DNA of 64,000 bases from Alkaliflexus imshenetskii DSM 15055 (GCF_000517065.1 NZ_KI912105.1:895635-959634), one strand, 5' to 3'. Positions 25,627-34,283 are shown, counted from the stretch's first letter. Notes: generated from the sequence alone by a model not told the origin. Program-made: numbers and translations.

Positions 25627-26049
25627 ATGAAAGCAAAAGTTATTTTGGCAGCCATGTTACTGGTAAGTGCAGGTGCCATAGCTCAGGAAGCAGAACAAAA
25701 CCGCACACAAGTGCGCGAACGCGTTAAAACCAGAACTCAGGAACAAAACGAGCAGGCCGTTCAGGCCCAGGAGCAAATCCAGAACCAGCAAGCACAGGAA
25801 GCTCTGCAGCAAACACGCGAACGCAGAAGCGAAGGTGTTGAACGCGGACAATCAAAACGGGAAGAAGCCCAGCAAAACCGCACCCGGGCTGAACGTCGAG
25901 AGAATGCACGCACACGTTCCGAAGCCGTACGTCAGGATGCACAACGCGTTGAAAAACGTCAAGGCGCCAGACCTGAATCAGCAGGCCAAAACGCCAATGC
26001 CAATCGGGTAAACCAACAAGAACGGCAGAACACCAAAAGAGGAAAATAA
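25627..26049 (+). CDS. Small secreted Gln/Arg/Glu-rich low-complexity protein
   Basis: A 140-residue exported protein. A clear signal peptide (residues 1-19, ending GAIAQ) precedes an almost uninterrupted charged and Gln-rich stretch (RTQVRERVKTRTQEQNEQAV, QTRERRSEGVERGQ, ENARTRSEAVRQDAQRVEKR), probably a long single helix or coiled coil, then a disordered tail RQGARPESAGQNANANRVN. It belongs to no family I recognise; it shares the GARPE element and composition with the secreted protein at 21130. Preceded by two copies of the putative response-regulator box. Could act as a periplasmic chaperone-like or adhesion-modulating protein; that is a guess. Confidence 0.75.
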   Translation: MKAKVILAAMLLVSAGAIAQEAEQNRTQVRERVKTRTQEQNEQAVQAQEQIQNQQAQEALQQTRERRSEGVERGQSKREEAQQNRTRAERRENARTRSEAVRQDAQRVEKRQGARPESAGQNANANRVNQQERQNTKRGK

Positions 26050-26077
26050 AAAGATTATTCACTAAAGCACTATTACA

Positions 26078-26974
26078 ATGAAAAGAACACTATATTTTCT
26101 GGCAATAGCCTTAACGCTTATTGTTTACGGAGCTTGTGAAAAGAGCGATTCAATTAGTGGTAAAGGCACGCTCAACCTATCAATTACGGATGCACCAATT
26201 GATACTGACGGCATCACGGGCGTATACATCTCCATCATCGGAATTCAGTATCACAACAACAATGACTGGGTGACAGTTGAAGATTTTGAAGGTCCAAAAA
26301 CCTACAACCTTCTGGATTTAACCAGAGGCACTTCAGATTTGCTCGGAAGTTTTGAGCTGTCTGCCGGAACCTATACTCAAATTCGCTTTCTGCTTGATAT
26401 GCCCACTTACGGACAAGGAAACCACTCAAACCCGGGATGTTATCTTGAGTTTGAAGATGGCAGCACGGAACCACTTTTTGTGCCATCGGGCGGACAAACC
26501 GGGTATAAAGCCGTTGGCTCATTCCATGTGCCCGTGAATGGCGAAGTGGACGTAACAGCAGATTTTGACGTGAGAAAGTCAGTTGTGAAAGCTGGCATTT
26601 CAGGAAAATACATACTAAAACCAACCATCCGCCTGGTAGTTAACAATGAGGCCGGAAAAATTAAAGGTGACATTACGGGCATCGAAGAAAACAGAACCGT
26701 GGTAGTTTACGCCTATGAAACAGGCACCTACACCGAAAGTGAAGCCGACGAGCCGGCTGAGGAAGCAACCCGTTTCCCCAATGCCGTAAGCAGCGACGTG
26801 GCAGATGAAGCAGGTCACTATCACATAGCCTACCTTGCCGAAGGCACTTATGACCTCGTGGTGGTAATTGTCGATGAAAATGAAGCTGTAACGGTGGCCG
26901 GCATCATCCAAGATGTTGAAGTTGAAAGTCGGAAAGCCACCATTCAAAACATTGATTTAAATAGCTTTGAATAG
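26078..26974 (+). CDS. DUF4382 domain lipoprotein
   Basis: A 298-residue lipoprotein: signal peptide with lipobox VYGACEKS (Cys about 20). Residues about 30-190 match DUF4382: GKGTLNLSITDAPIDTDGIT, VYISIIGIQYHN and FELSAGTYTQIRFLLD, ending YILKPTIRLVVN. The C-terminal about 100 residues form a carboxypeptidase-regulatory-like sandwich (GKIKGDITGIEENRTVVVYA, ..GHYHIAYLAEGTYDLVVVI). Surface or periplasmic exposure is expected; function is unknown. It lies 28 bp after the Gln/Arg-rich protein gene and is its operon partner, placing it under the same proposed regulator. Confidence 0.88.
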   Translation: MKRTLYFLAIALTLIVYGACEKSDSISGKGTLNLSITDAPIDTDGITGVYISIIGIQYHNNNDWVTVEDFEGPKTYNLLDLTRGTSDLLGSFELSAGTYTQIRFLLDMPTYGQGNHSNPGCYLEFEDGSTEPLFVPSGGQTGYKAVGSFHVPVNGEVDVTADFDVRKSVVKAGISGKYILKPTIRLVVNNEAGKIKGDITGIEENRTVVVYAYETGTYTESEADEPAEEATRFPNAVSSDVADEAGHYHIAYLAEGTYDLVVVIVDENEAVTVAGIIQDVEVESRKATIQNIDLNSFE

Positions 26975-26991
26975 ATGAAAGAGAGGCAGTT

Positions 26992-27030
26992 GCAGTATGG
27001 AAAATGATTTTTAAAAACACGCCATACTGC
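26992..27030 (+). other. Hairpin downstream of the DUF4382 gene
   Basis: GCAGTATGG (26992-27000) and CCATACTGC (27022-27030) form a perfect 9-bp stem with a 21-nt loop, 17 bp after the stop codon and before the true terminator at 27086. It has no T-tail. It may stabilise the 3' end of the transcript. Confidence 0.4.
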
Positions 27031-27085
27031 GCTGTCGTCCGAACCATCATATATCGAAAAGAAAAATTTGGGTTAGGGTAAGTGA

Positions 27086-27127
27086 AGAGGGGTTGCGGAC
27101 AAAGGTTTGCAGCCCCTCTGTTTTTTT
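27086..27127 (+). terminator. Rho-independent terminator of the secreted protein/DUF4382 operon
   Basis: Stem AGAGGGGTTGC / GCAGCCCCTCT (27086-27096 / 27109-27119) with one wobble pair, followed by G and a T7 run. It is about 110 bp after the DUF4382 stop. Confidence 0.88.
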
Positions 27128-27178
27128 GAATAAAAACCATTTGTCGGCAAATTTCCTACGAAAATCATCAGAATAAAC

Positions 27179-27186
27179 TATTTTTG
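27179..27186 (+). promoter_or_regulatory. Exact -7 box upstream of the cysteate synthase gene
   Basis: TATTTTTG is an exact TAnnTTTG match 17 bp before the ATG at 27204. No TTG is found 17-23 bp upstream, so the promoter is incomplete by the consensus and would give a very short leader. Confidence 0.3.
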
Positions 27187-27203
27187 CCGATGAAAAGAAT
27201 AAC

Positions 27204-28526
27204 ATGATGAGTTCAAATAATAAGCCCACGCACTATTTGTTACAGTCGGTTAATACCGGCCAGCAATTTAGCGATACCGGCTGGACACTTGATGCCCCGG
27301 GAGAAAAGGTAGACACCTTGATTAGAGCCGTATACGAAGAGGTGCAACTAGATGTGAAAGATGCCTCACTGGGGGTGTTTCGCTTTGCCGACTGGCTGCC
27401 TGTTACACGCTTCCTGAAAGGCTCATCGGCACCAGCAACTTATAAGAGCAAAGGCCTTGCAGAATATCTTGGGCTTGAAAATCTATACATCACCTTCAGC
27501 GGTTATTGGCCCGAGAAAGGCGTAACCATGCGCACCTGCTCTTTTAAAGAGACTGAAGCCTATACCGTAGGCGGGCGCATCACCGAAGATACGCAAGGAA
27601 CGCTTGTGGTGGCTTCGGCCGGCAATACGGCGCGTGCCTTTGCCAGAGTTTGCTCCGACAACAACATTCCGCTGTTGCTCTGTGTGCCCGAAGATAACTT
27701 GGATGCGCTCTGGTTCGATGAACCCATCAACGACAATGTGAAACTCATCTGCACACGTTCGGGCAGTGACTATTTTGATGCCATACATCTGTCCAATAAA
27801 ATATCGTGTATGCCGGGTTTCTTTCCCGAAGGTGGTGCCAGAAACATCGCCCGCAGGGATGGCATGGGTACCACAGTGCTGTCGGCCGTTCATTTCATCG
27901 GTAAAATACCCGATTATTACTTTCAGGCGGTAGGAAGCGGCACCGGCGCAGTTGCTGCCTGGGAAGCCATTGACCGTTTGATTGTGGATGGACGCTTTGG
28001 CCGAAACCAAATGAAACTGATGGTTTCACAAAACGCACCCTTTCTGGCCATTTACGATGCATGGAAAGCAAATTCGAGACAGATGTTACCGCTGGATGAT
28101 GATGTGGCGCGTCATCAGGTTGAAGAAATCACTGCCAAAGTACTCTCCAACCGGAAACCGGCCTATCCCATTATTGGCGGATTATTCGACTGCCTTAAAA
28201 ATACGGATGGCGACGTACTTAAAGCCACCAACGCCGAAGCCGATGAAGCAGCGCGCCTTTTTGAAGAATTGGAAGGCAATGACATTCATCCGGCAGCAGC
28301 CGTGGCCACTGCCACTCTCATTAAAGAAGCCAAAGAGGGCAGAATTCCAAAGGATGCCATCGTGATGCTGAACATTACCGGAGGAGGCGAGAAACTCTTT
28401 AAGAAAGAGAATAAATACCACTATCTGCAACCCAACCATGTGTTTGATATTAGCACGAGCATGGATGAAATAAAAAAAGTAATGAAAGCACTCTTCCCGG
28501 CCATAAATCCGGTAGGGTGCAAATAA
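27204..28526 (+). CDS. Cysteate synthase (threonine synthase-like PLP enzyme)
   Basis: A 440-residue fold-type II PLP enzyme that converts O-phosphoserine and sulfite to L-cysteate. It resembles threonine synthase but carries the cysteate-synthase variant TCSFKETEAYTVGG, with probable PLP lysine Lys115, in place of GSFKDRG. The substrate loop is VVASAGNTARAFA and the PLP phosphate loop VGSGTGAVAAWEA. The N-terminal part includes FRFADWLPV and the last part LNITGGGEKLFKKE. In Bacteroidota cysteate feeds capnine-type sulfonolipids; in methanogens, coenzyme M. It is monocistronic, flanked by terminators, and close to a sulfite reductase operon that would compete for sulfite. Met2 is an alternative start. 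Confidence 0.82.
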   Translation: MMSSNNKPTHYLLQSVNTGQQFSDTGWTLDAPGEKVDTLIRAVYEEVQLDVKDASLGVFRFADWLPVTRFLKGSSAPATYKSKGLAEYLGLENLYITFSGYWPEKGVTMRTCSFKETEAYTVGGRITEDTQGTLVVASAGNTARAFARVCSDNNIPLLLCVPEDNLDALWFDEPINDNVKLICTRSGSDYFDAIHLSNKISCMPGFFPEGGARNIARRDGMGTTVLSAVHFIGKIPDYYFQAVGSGTGAVAAWEAIDRLIVDGRFGRNQMKLMVSQNAPFLAIYDAWKANSRQMLPLDDDVARHQVEEITAKVLSNRKPAYPIIGGLFDCLKNTDGDVLKATNAEADEAARLFEELEGNDIHPAAAVATATLIKEAKEGRIPKDAIVMLNITGGGEKLFKKENKYHYLQPNHVFDISTSMDEIKKVMKALFPAINPVGCK

Positions 28527-28547
28527 CATAAACCTCATAAAAAAAAA

Positions 28548-28589
28548 AGAGCGAGGCCTGACACAAATTAATGTATCAGGCCTCGCTCT
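28548..28589. terminator. Bidirectional terminator between cysteate synthase and E1 genes
   Basis: A long stem AGAGCGAGGCCTGACAC / GTATCAGGCCTCGCTCT (one mismatch, 8-nt loop). A run of A on its left gives a T-run for the minus strand, and ATTATTGT follows on the plus strand. It sits between convergent genes and can serve both. Confidence 0.85.
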
Positions 28590-28641
28590 ATTATTGTAAC
28601 TACGATTCAAAAACATATCACGCTTCCTGCCTCATTAGTCT

Positions 28642-31077
28642 CTAAGAATAAATTGGCGGAAACCGCTTGGGGTCGGATTCACTCATAAGGGCATATACCG
28701 CTTCGTACACATCTTCGGCATTTGGTTTACTAAAATAGTCGCCATCTGTACCATAAGCCGGACGATGATCTTTTGCCGATACGGTTACCGGCGGTGCATC
28801 GAGATAATAAAACGCCTTCTGCTCTTCTAGCACTTTTTGCATCATGTAGGCAGAGGCACCTCCCGGCACATCCTCGTCAAAAAATATGACCCTGCTGGTT
28901 TTCTTCACCGACTCCACTATGGTATGCCCCACATCAAAGGGCAGCAAAGTTTGTACATCAACCAGCTCCACAGAAATACCTATTGCAGCTAACTGCTCGG
29001 CAGCTTCCATGCCAATTCTAACGCAAGAGCCGTAAGTGACCAGCGTCACATCGGTGCCTGTGCGTAGCACTTCGGGTACGCCCAGTGGAATTTTGTATTC
29101 ACCGGGATTTTCAGGCTTTTGTTCGCGTATCCGGTACCCGTTGAGTGGTTCAATGACCAATGCCGGGTCGTCGCCCTGAAGCAGCGTGTTATAAAAACCG
29201 GCAGCGCGCGTCATGTCACGGGGCACACAAACATAAACACCACGAATGGAGTTGATGACCATGCTCAATGGCGAGCCTGCATGCCACGGCCCTTCGAGCC
29301 GGTGACCACGGGTGCTGATTATCAAAGGTACTTTCTGCCCCGCTTTTGTGCGGTAATGCAGCGTGGCCACATCGTCGCTCAATGTTTGAAGCGCATAAAG
29401 CAGATAATCAAAATATTGTATCTCGGCGATGGGTCTTAATCCGCGCAATGCCAATCCAATGCCCTTCCCTACGATGGTTGTTTCACGAATTCCGGTATCA
29501 AAAACCCTTAACTCGCCATACTTGGCCTGCATGCCTTCAAGAGTTTGGTTTACACCGCCAAGTTTGCCGGTATCCTCACCAAAAATCACCAAACGTGGCT
29601 CTTTGGCCAATAGGGCATCAAAGTTCTGAAGTAAAATCTCACGTCCCGGAATGGTCTCTATTTCATCCGCGTACTGCGGCTCAACGGGTTTTATTTTCAT
29701 CGATGATCGCTCCGACTCATCATAAAGGTGACGGTTGTATTTCTCCTCACCCATGTGGCGATAGGCATTCACCCATGCTTTAAGTTCCAACTTTAATCCG
29801 CCTGGCATTTCGCAGTTGGCACACACATTCCGTAGAACTTTACGGGCAGCGCTAAGAATCTCTTTCCGATTAAGTACAAGCGCGTTCTTAAGTTTGACAA
29901 TGGCATCATCAATCATATGCTGCCGTGCCATGTGGCAGACACAATGCTTGGAAGTTACCAGGTGTATTAATTCATCCCGCTCTTTTTTGAGCGGTTCCAT
30001 GTAGTCCTCATAAGCCTCGTTACGGGCCGTTTTAACCTCATCAAGTGCGCTATTCTCAAGCACGTCGAGTTCTGCGGAAGTGGCCATGCCGGTTTCGAGA
30101 ATCCATTTTCGCATCTGTACCAGGCAGTCGTACTCTTTCTCAAACTGGATGCGGTCTGCAGACTTGTAGCGCTCATGCGAGCCGGAAGTGGAGTGCCCCA
30201 TTGGCTGGGTAAGCTCCTCTACGTGGAAAAGCACCGGCACATGTTCTTTGCGGCATTGGGCAATTCCCTCTTCATACATCTGACACAGCGCAGCATAATC
30301 CCAACCTTTTGCACGGTAAACCAATATGCCGGTTTCATCTTTGGCCATCTTCTCAAAACCTTTCAATGCTTTGGAGATGCTGGCCTTAATGGTTTGCACC
30401 TTAGTAGGCACCGATATGGCATACCCATCGTCCCAGACTGAAACAGCCATTGGAATCTGAAGCACACCGGCAGCGTTAAGCGTCTCAAAAAAATGCCCTT
30501 CGGAAGTGCTTCCATCACCAATGGTGCCAAAAACCACCTCGTTGCCGCCATTGCTGAACTCCTTTTTATGGTGAAGAGCCGGATTGTTACGGTATATCTT
30601 TGAGGCCAATGCCAATCCTACCATTCGCGGCATCTGGCCTGCTGTGGGGCTGATGTCGGATGCGGTATTTCCACGCGTAGTCTGACTGTTCCAATTGCCA
30701 TTCTCATCAATGATGCGCGTGGCAAAATGGTTATTAAACGAACGCCCCCCATTGTCCGGATTCAACTCAGTGCGTGTTTCTCCGTATAGCAAGGCGAAAA
30801 AGTTTCTGGGAGTTGTCATGCCCGTGGCGAGCATGAACGTTTGGTCACGATAATAACCCGAGCGCCAGTCGCCCTTTTGAAATTGCTTTGCTTTGGCAAT
30901 CTGAGCCACCTCTTTACCATCACCAAAAATACCAAATTTGGCTTTCCCTGTAAGTACTTCCTTACGGGCAACAAGGCTCATCTGCCTGCTGACATGAGCG
31001 AGTTTATAATCGTTGAGTACTTCTTTCTTAAAATCTTCGAAACTTAGACCGGTATCTGACATAAGCGCCATTTCCAT
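28642..31077 (-). CDS. Fused 2-oxoacid dehydrogenase E1 alpha-beta (thiamine pyrophosphate-dependent)
   Basis: An about 811-residue fusion of both E1 chains of a branched-chain 2-oxoacid-type dehydrogenase. The alpha half has RDQTFMLATGMTTPRNFFAL, the TPP/Mg motif GDGSTSEGHFFETLNAAG and WDDGYAIS. A linker of about 110 residues bearing several Cys (HCVCHMARQ, VCANCEMP) precedes the beta half, with VIFGEDTGKLGGVNQT, EIQYFDYLLYALQTL and the C-terminal EDVPGGASAYMMQ. It decarboxylates 2-oxoacids and passes acyl groups to E2; no E2/E3 is near. I start at MEMALMSDTGLSFEDF (31077); the frame extends to 31221 without family match, and 31062 is a further possibility. Confidence 0.88.
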   Translation of the reverse strand: MEMALMSDTGLSFEDFKKEVLNDYKLAHVSRQMSLVARKEVLTGKAKFGIFGDGKEVAQIAKAKQFQKGDWRSGYYRDQTFMLATGMTTPRNFFALLYGETRTELNPDNGGRSFNNHFATRIIDENGNWNSQTTRGNTASDISPTAGQMPRMVGLALASKIYRNNPALHHKKEFSNGGNEVVFGTIGDGSTSEGHFFETLNAAGVLQIPMAVSVWDDGYAISVPTKVQTIKASISKALKGFEKMAKDETGILVYRAKGWDYAALCQMYEEGIAQCRKEHVPVLFHVEELTQPMGHSTSGSHERYKSADRIQFEKEYDCLVQMRKWILETGMATSAELDVLENSALDEVKTARNEAYEDYMEPLKKERDELIHLVTSKHCVCHMARQHMIDDAIVKLKNALVLNRKEILSAARKVLRNVCANCEMPGGLKLELKAWVNAYRHMGEEKYNRHLYDESERSSMKIKPVEPQYADEIETIPGREILLQNFDALLAKEPRLVIFGEDTGKLGGVNQTLEGMQAKYGELRVFDTGIRETTIVGKGIGLALRGLRPIAEIQYFDYLLYALQTLSDDVATLHYRTKAGQKVPLIISTRGHRLEGPWHAGSPLSMVINSIRGVYVCVPRDMTRAAGFYNTLLQGDDPALVIEPLNGYRIREQKPENPGEYKIPLGVPEVLRTGTDVTLVTYGSCVRIGMEAAEQLAAIGISVELVDVQTLLPFDVGHTIVESVKKTSRVIFFDEDVPGGASAYMMQKVLEEQKAFYYLDAPPVTVSAKDHRPAYGTDGDYFSKPNAEDVYEAVYALMSESDPKRFPPIYS

Positions 31078-31461
31078 TTGAATTTCTCTCTTTAGCATAC
31101 AAATTAATAAAAATTTAATGGATATGCCCGAAGCCTTAACGAAATATCCCGCAGATAAAAGAGGACAAAGCCGCCAACTATGCCCTTTCTTAATACAGGA
31201 TAATTCAAAACTCCGTAACAAAGAGCCACATCCAACTTTTCTGCCAGTCTGTCTCCGGAAAAGAATTTGCAGCCATCAGTCAAACAGATAAACCCGATTA
31301 ATGTTTGAATATTATCGGGTATTATTAAGCTCTGCTTGGAATATGGATGCTACTTACAAAATGTGAAACTTTAAAACTTTATTGAAACCAACATATTAAA
31401 ACGGAAAGTATACTTTTAAAGTGGTTGACAAAAATAATCCAGATTATAAAATCTCATTAAT
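31078..31461. other. 384-bp intergenic region between co-directional genes
   Basis: Lies between the end of the siroheme operon and the E1 gene. It contains one weak hairpin (31292-31320). The E1 promoter should be here, but no exact -7/-33 pair is visible on the minus strand. No ORF beyond the extended N-terminal frame of the E1 gene. Confidence 0.45.
31292..31320 (-). terminator. Weak terminator candidate for the cysteine/siroheme operon
   Basis: ACCCGAT (31292-31298) and ATCGGGT (31314-31320) form a 7-bp stem with a 15-nt loop; on the minus strand it is followed by TTATCTGTTT. It lies about 140 bp after the last gene of the operon. Confidence 0.4.
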
Positions 31462-33306
31462 TTAAAGCACCATTCTATAGAAAGCCGACTCTATTTCTGA
31501 CAAAGCAACACTCTCCTTCTCTGATGGGCTGCTTTTGATTGATGGCGTGATGACACCGCCCAGGCCGATAAACCGTTTGCGGGCAAAAGCACCACGAAAA
31601 GCATACTCCAAATAGGCCGGAAAACCGTTATACACTTCAGAAAACCGTGTTACAGCTTCAGGTGAGGTAAACACCACCCCATGGAAATCGGGTAAGTTAT
31701 GTACCAATAGATTTTTCAATGGCTCAATGCGATAAACAGGCAGGTTAACAACGGCGTAACCTGCATCCTTCAGCAATATACCAAACAGCGAAGTAAACTC
31801 ATCGGAGCCCGGCAGCAACAACTGCTTGTCGCTCTTCACTGAATTTCTATAAAAATCCAGCACCTGAGTCTCATTGCCGTCAGCGGCAATAGGTTTCACT
31901 AGCAATCCTGCCCTTTTTAGAGCACGGGCAGTTTTATCATCTACAGCATCAATTTCGAGATGATAGATGCTTCGCACATCCAATCCGGCATTCAATAATG
32001 CTGCGAAGAAATATTCGACCGACTGAGGATTGGTAAAGAGAATACGATCAGCCTTCCGGGTTTTGTTAAGCACAGGCAAAAGCTCCGGATTTGCTGACTT
32101 AAAACGAAAAAATGGCGCATGAACAGAAAGCCCACTCTCTTGAAAATCTGAAATATTGTTGTCGGTGTAGAGCCACTTTTTGGGTTTGTCATCGGGATTG
32201 GCAGAGGCAGTCCATCCAACTAAAATAATTACCGGTGACAGCAGACAGTCGTCCGCCGCAGAAAGCGACCGGAGTGTGTACCGGCGAATGTCACGATGGC
32301 TGTAAGAAGCATTTTGCACCACGGCCACAGGGGTTTGGGGGCTCCATCCAAGTTCAATAAGTTTTTGAGCCAACTGAGGCTGCTGCGCAGCACCCATAAA
32401 AAACACCAGGGTATCTGCCTTTGGTATCACTATTTTCTCCAGGTCGTGCCCCGAAAGAAAAGCCACGGAAGATGAGACGCCCCTTGCTGTAAGTGGCACC
32501 AGAGAATCGGCCGCAGCCGCCATTGCGCTTGAAATGCCGGGAACAATTTCTGCTTCTACCAGGCGAGCTTTTAAATAGTGATACTCTTCTATGCCACGAC
32601 CAAATATCAGAGGGTCGCCACCTTTGATGCGAGCCACTTTTTTGCCCGAAACAGCTGCACGCCACAACTGCTCGTTGATAAGCTCCTGCCTGAAAGCATG
32701 ACGTGAGCTGCGCTTACCTACATAAATCTTCTCAGCGGTAAACTCATCCAAAAGAGTAGCATCCAAAAGGTCATCGTAAAATATCACATCGGCATTTTGT
32801 AGCGCTTTTAAGGCTTTAACAGTAATAAGTTCGGCATTGCCCGGGCCAAAACCCGCTACCGATACACTGCCCCAGTTTTGTCTCACATCTTCCAATGCAA
32901 ATACCTCAAAAGGAAGTTTACTATCAATGCGTGCCACCATAGCCACAAAGCCATTTAAAGGATGCTCCGGCTCACGATGTGACAAAAAGAAGCCTCTCTC
33001 CGACGCCGTAATCTCTTCGCGTTCGGGCTGCAACAAGGCAATCACCTGCAAACCTTCGGGTAGTGGATATGGCAACCTATACGCTGCATAAACAGCTACG
33101 TCGGCTTCGCCAATAACCACTGACCGGTTTAGTTGGGCTACTTCATACACTTCTGACTCCAGTCGTAAGCTTGGCGTGCCATTATTAAACGCATCCACAT
33201 CCTGAAAATCTATGTCTGAGAAACGACTCAATACTAAGTTCCGTGATGCATTCACACTTTCAGATGAAGCAGTTGCAATGCGTATAGTGTTTATATTTTG
33301 TGACAT
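31462..33306 (-). CDS. Degenerate HemC - uroporphyrinogen-III methyltransferase (CobA) - HemD fusion
   Basis: A 614-residue protein of the siroheme branch. Residues 1-140 resemble porphobilinogen deaminase (NTIRIAT at the start, GEADVAVYAAYRLPYPLPEG), but the catalytic AVHSxKD is replaced by AVYAAYR, so this part should be inactive. Residues about 145-385 are SUMT: VSVAGFGPGNAELITVKALK, VARIKGGDPLIFGRGIEEY, AEIVPGISSAMAAAADSLVP; it methylates uroporphyrinogen III to precorrin-2. Residues about 395-614 are a HemD-like uroporphyrinogen-III synthase (ADRILFTNPQSVEYFFAALL, HGVVFTSPEAVTRF). I use the Met at 33306; 33324 and 33315 are in frame but precede the conserved start. Last gene of the sulfite operon; makes siroheme for CysI. 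Confidence 0.85.
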   Translation of the reverse strand: MSQNINTIRIATASSESVNASRNLVLSRFSDIDFQDVDAFNNGTPSLRLESEVYEVAQLNRSVVIGEADVAVYAAYRLPYPLPEGLQVIALLQPEREEITASERGFFLSHREPEHPLNGFVAMVARIDSKLPFEVFALEDVRQNWGSVSVAGFGPGNAELITVKALKALQNADVIFYDDLLDATLLDEFTAEKIYVGKRSSRHAFRQELINEQLWRAAVSGKKVARIKGGDPLIFGRGIEEYHYLKARLVEAEIVPGISSAMAAAADSLVPLTARGVSSSVAFLSGHDLEKIVIPKADTLVFFMGAAQQPQLAQKLIELGWSPQTPVAVVQNASYSHRDIRRYTLRSLSAADDCLLSPVIILVGWTASANPDDKPKKWLYTDNNISDFQESGLSVHAPFFRFKSANPELLPVLNKTRKADRILFTNPQSVEYFFAALLNAGLDVRSIYHLEIDAVDDKTARALKRAGLLVKPIAADGNETQVLDFYRNSVKSDKQLLLPGSDEFTSLFGILLKDAGYAVVNLPVYRIEPLKNLLVHNLPDFHGVVFTSPEAVTRFSEVYNGFPAYLEYAFRGAFARKRFIGLGGVITPSIKSSPSEKESVALSEIESAFYRMVL

Positions 33307-33339
33307 AAGGTGCATTTTAAACAATTATAGACTCAACCT

Positions 33340-33792
33340 TTATTTAATGATACCATCGCTTACGAGAGATTGAATTTGATTGCGCCACCGCACAGCAGCG
33401 TGCACATCTTTCCCGTTTGAACTTACGGCTACAGTCATATTCTCTACTTTAAGTATTGCGGGCGAAAGAAAATCACAATCGCGTGATTTATCCACCACAT
33501 TGACAAGGCATCGGAGTTTTCGCCCTTCGGAGCGTATGCGGTTATTAAGTTCCCTGTCGCCAGTGGCAGCATATACCAGCAAGTGCCCCTCAAGATCGGT
33601 TGATTCAAACCCCCTCTCCTCTATTTCAACCCATTGTCTGCTTTTGATGCCCTCATGAATTTGCGGTGCCACAACTTTTATGTTATGGGTGAACCGCTCC
33701 AACCCCTCAATTTTGTGCAAGGCCACATTTCCCCCGCCCACGATGAGGATTTGTTCATTCTCGATATTGATGCCGACAGGTAGAAAATTCAT
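33340..33792 (-). CDS. Siroheme synthase N-terminal-type precorrin-2 dehydrogenase/ferrochelatase
   Basis: A 150-residue Met8p/CysG-N-like protein that oxidises precorrin-2 with NAD+ and inserts iron to give siroheme. The Rossmann motif is ILIVGGGNVALHKIEGL (about residues 15-31), followed by VVAPQIHEGI, VYAATGDRELNNRI and the catalytic-region NVVDKSRDCDFLSPAIL. It lacks the C-terminal methyltransferase of E. coli CysG, which is supplied by the next gene 33 bp downstream. It is slightly short compared with Met8p-family members because the dimerisation tail is trimmed. Part of the cys operon. Confidence 0.9.
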   Translation of the reverse strand: MNFLPVGINIENEQILIVGGGNVALHKIEGLERFTHNIKVVAPQIHEGIKSRQWVEIEERGFESTDLEGHLLVYAATGDRELNNRIRSEGRKLRCLVNVVDKSRDCDFLSPAILKVENMTVAVSSNGKDVHAAVRWRNQIQSLVSDGIIK

Positions 33793-33808
33793 GACAATTG
33801 GTTTTAAC

Positions 33809-33883
33809 AGATGTAAGATGATGAGAGGATAGATATTTAGATGTGAGATGGTTAGATGTGATATATTAAGATGTAAGATGAGC
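33809..33883. repeat. Degenerate 15-bp tandem repeat, five units
   Basis: Units starting at 33809, 33824 (degenerate), 33839, 33854 and 33869 share AGATGTRAGATG with a 3-bp linker. The first and last cores are identical (AGATGTAAGATG); the third is AGATGTGAGATG. The array sits in the gap between DUF2061 and the siroheme dehydrogenase gene, inside the operon. Confidence 0.7.
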
Positions 33884-33986
33884 AGAAAAGAGAGGTAACA
33901 AAATGACGATAAAACGCACCAAATAGCAGCTCTTTCTTTCCCTCAAAATCTATAACTAAACAAAAACCGTATTCCCATTTACAACC

Positions 33987-34217
33987 TTAAATCTCATACT
34001 CGGGGCCAGCAGTTTTTTTGCCATACTTTATTTTGTCCCACAGGCGCTCGTGCCAATAGTAAATAAACACTTTTGAAACGGCCTCGATGCCTCCTATTGA
34101 AAGCGCAATCATAAATCTGCCGGTAAGCGCATAAGCCACAAGAAAGGTGAAGCAGGTGCCAGTGACGCGATAAGATATGGCTTTGGCGATGCTTCTGTAT
34201 CTGTTTTCGTTTATCAT
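33987..34217 (-). CDS. DUF2061 small membrane protein
   Basis: A 76-residue protein with two transmembrane helices. It matches DUF2061: RYRSIAKAISYRVTGTCFTF (about 5-24), a first helix TFLVAYALTG, then GGIEAVSKVFIYYWHERLWDKI. I begin at MINENRYRS (34217) since the longer frame to 34268 adds a non-conserved hydrophobic tail. The family is often encoded inside sulfate-assimilation operons in Bacteroidota and proteobacteria, as here between CysI and the siroheme genes, so a link to sulfur transport or metabolism is plausible but unproven. Confidence 0.85.
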   Translation of the reverse strand: MINENRYRSIAKAISYRVTGTCFTFLVAYALTGRFMIALSIGGIEAVSKVFIYYWHERLWDKIKYGKKTAGPEYEI

Positions 34218-34283
34218 GGTCAAGGTAATCAGTTTGCGGATGTGGCTTAAAACCAATATTGAAGCCACATCCCGATTATCATT

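Noticed and set aside
25724-26062. 112-codon antisense ORF over the Gln/Arg-rich gene
   Set aside because: It arises from the repetitive composition of the sense gene; Leu/Val/Cys-rich translation without a domain.
31078-31221. N-terminal extension of the E1 fusion to 31221
   Set aside because: Cys- and Ser-rich residues not matching E1 alpha; internal Met start fits the family better.
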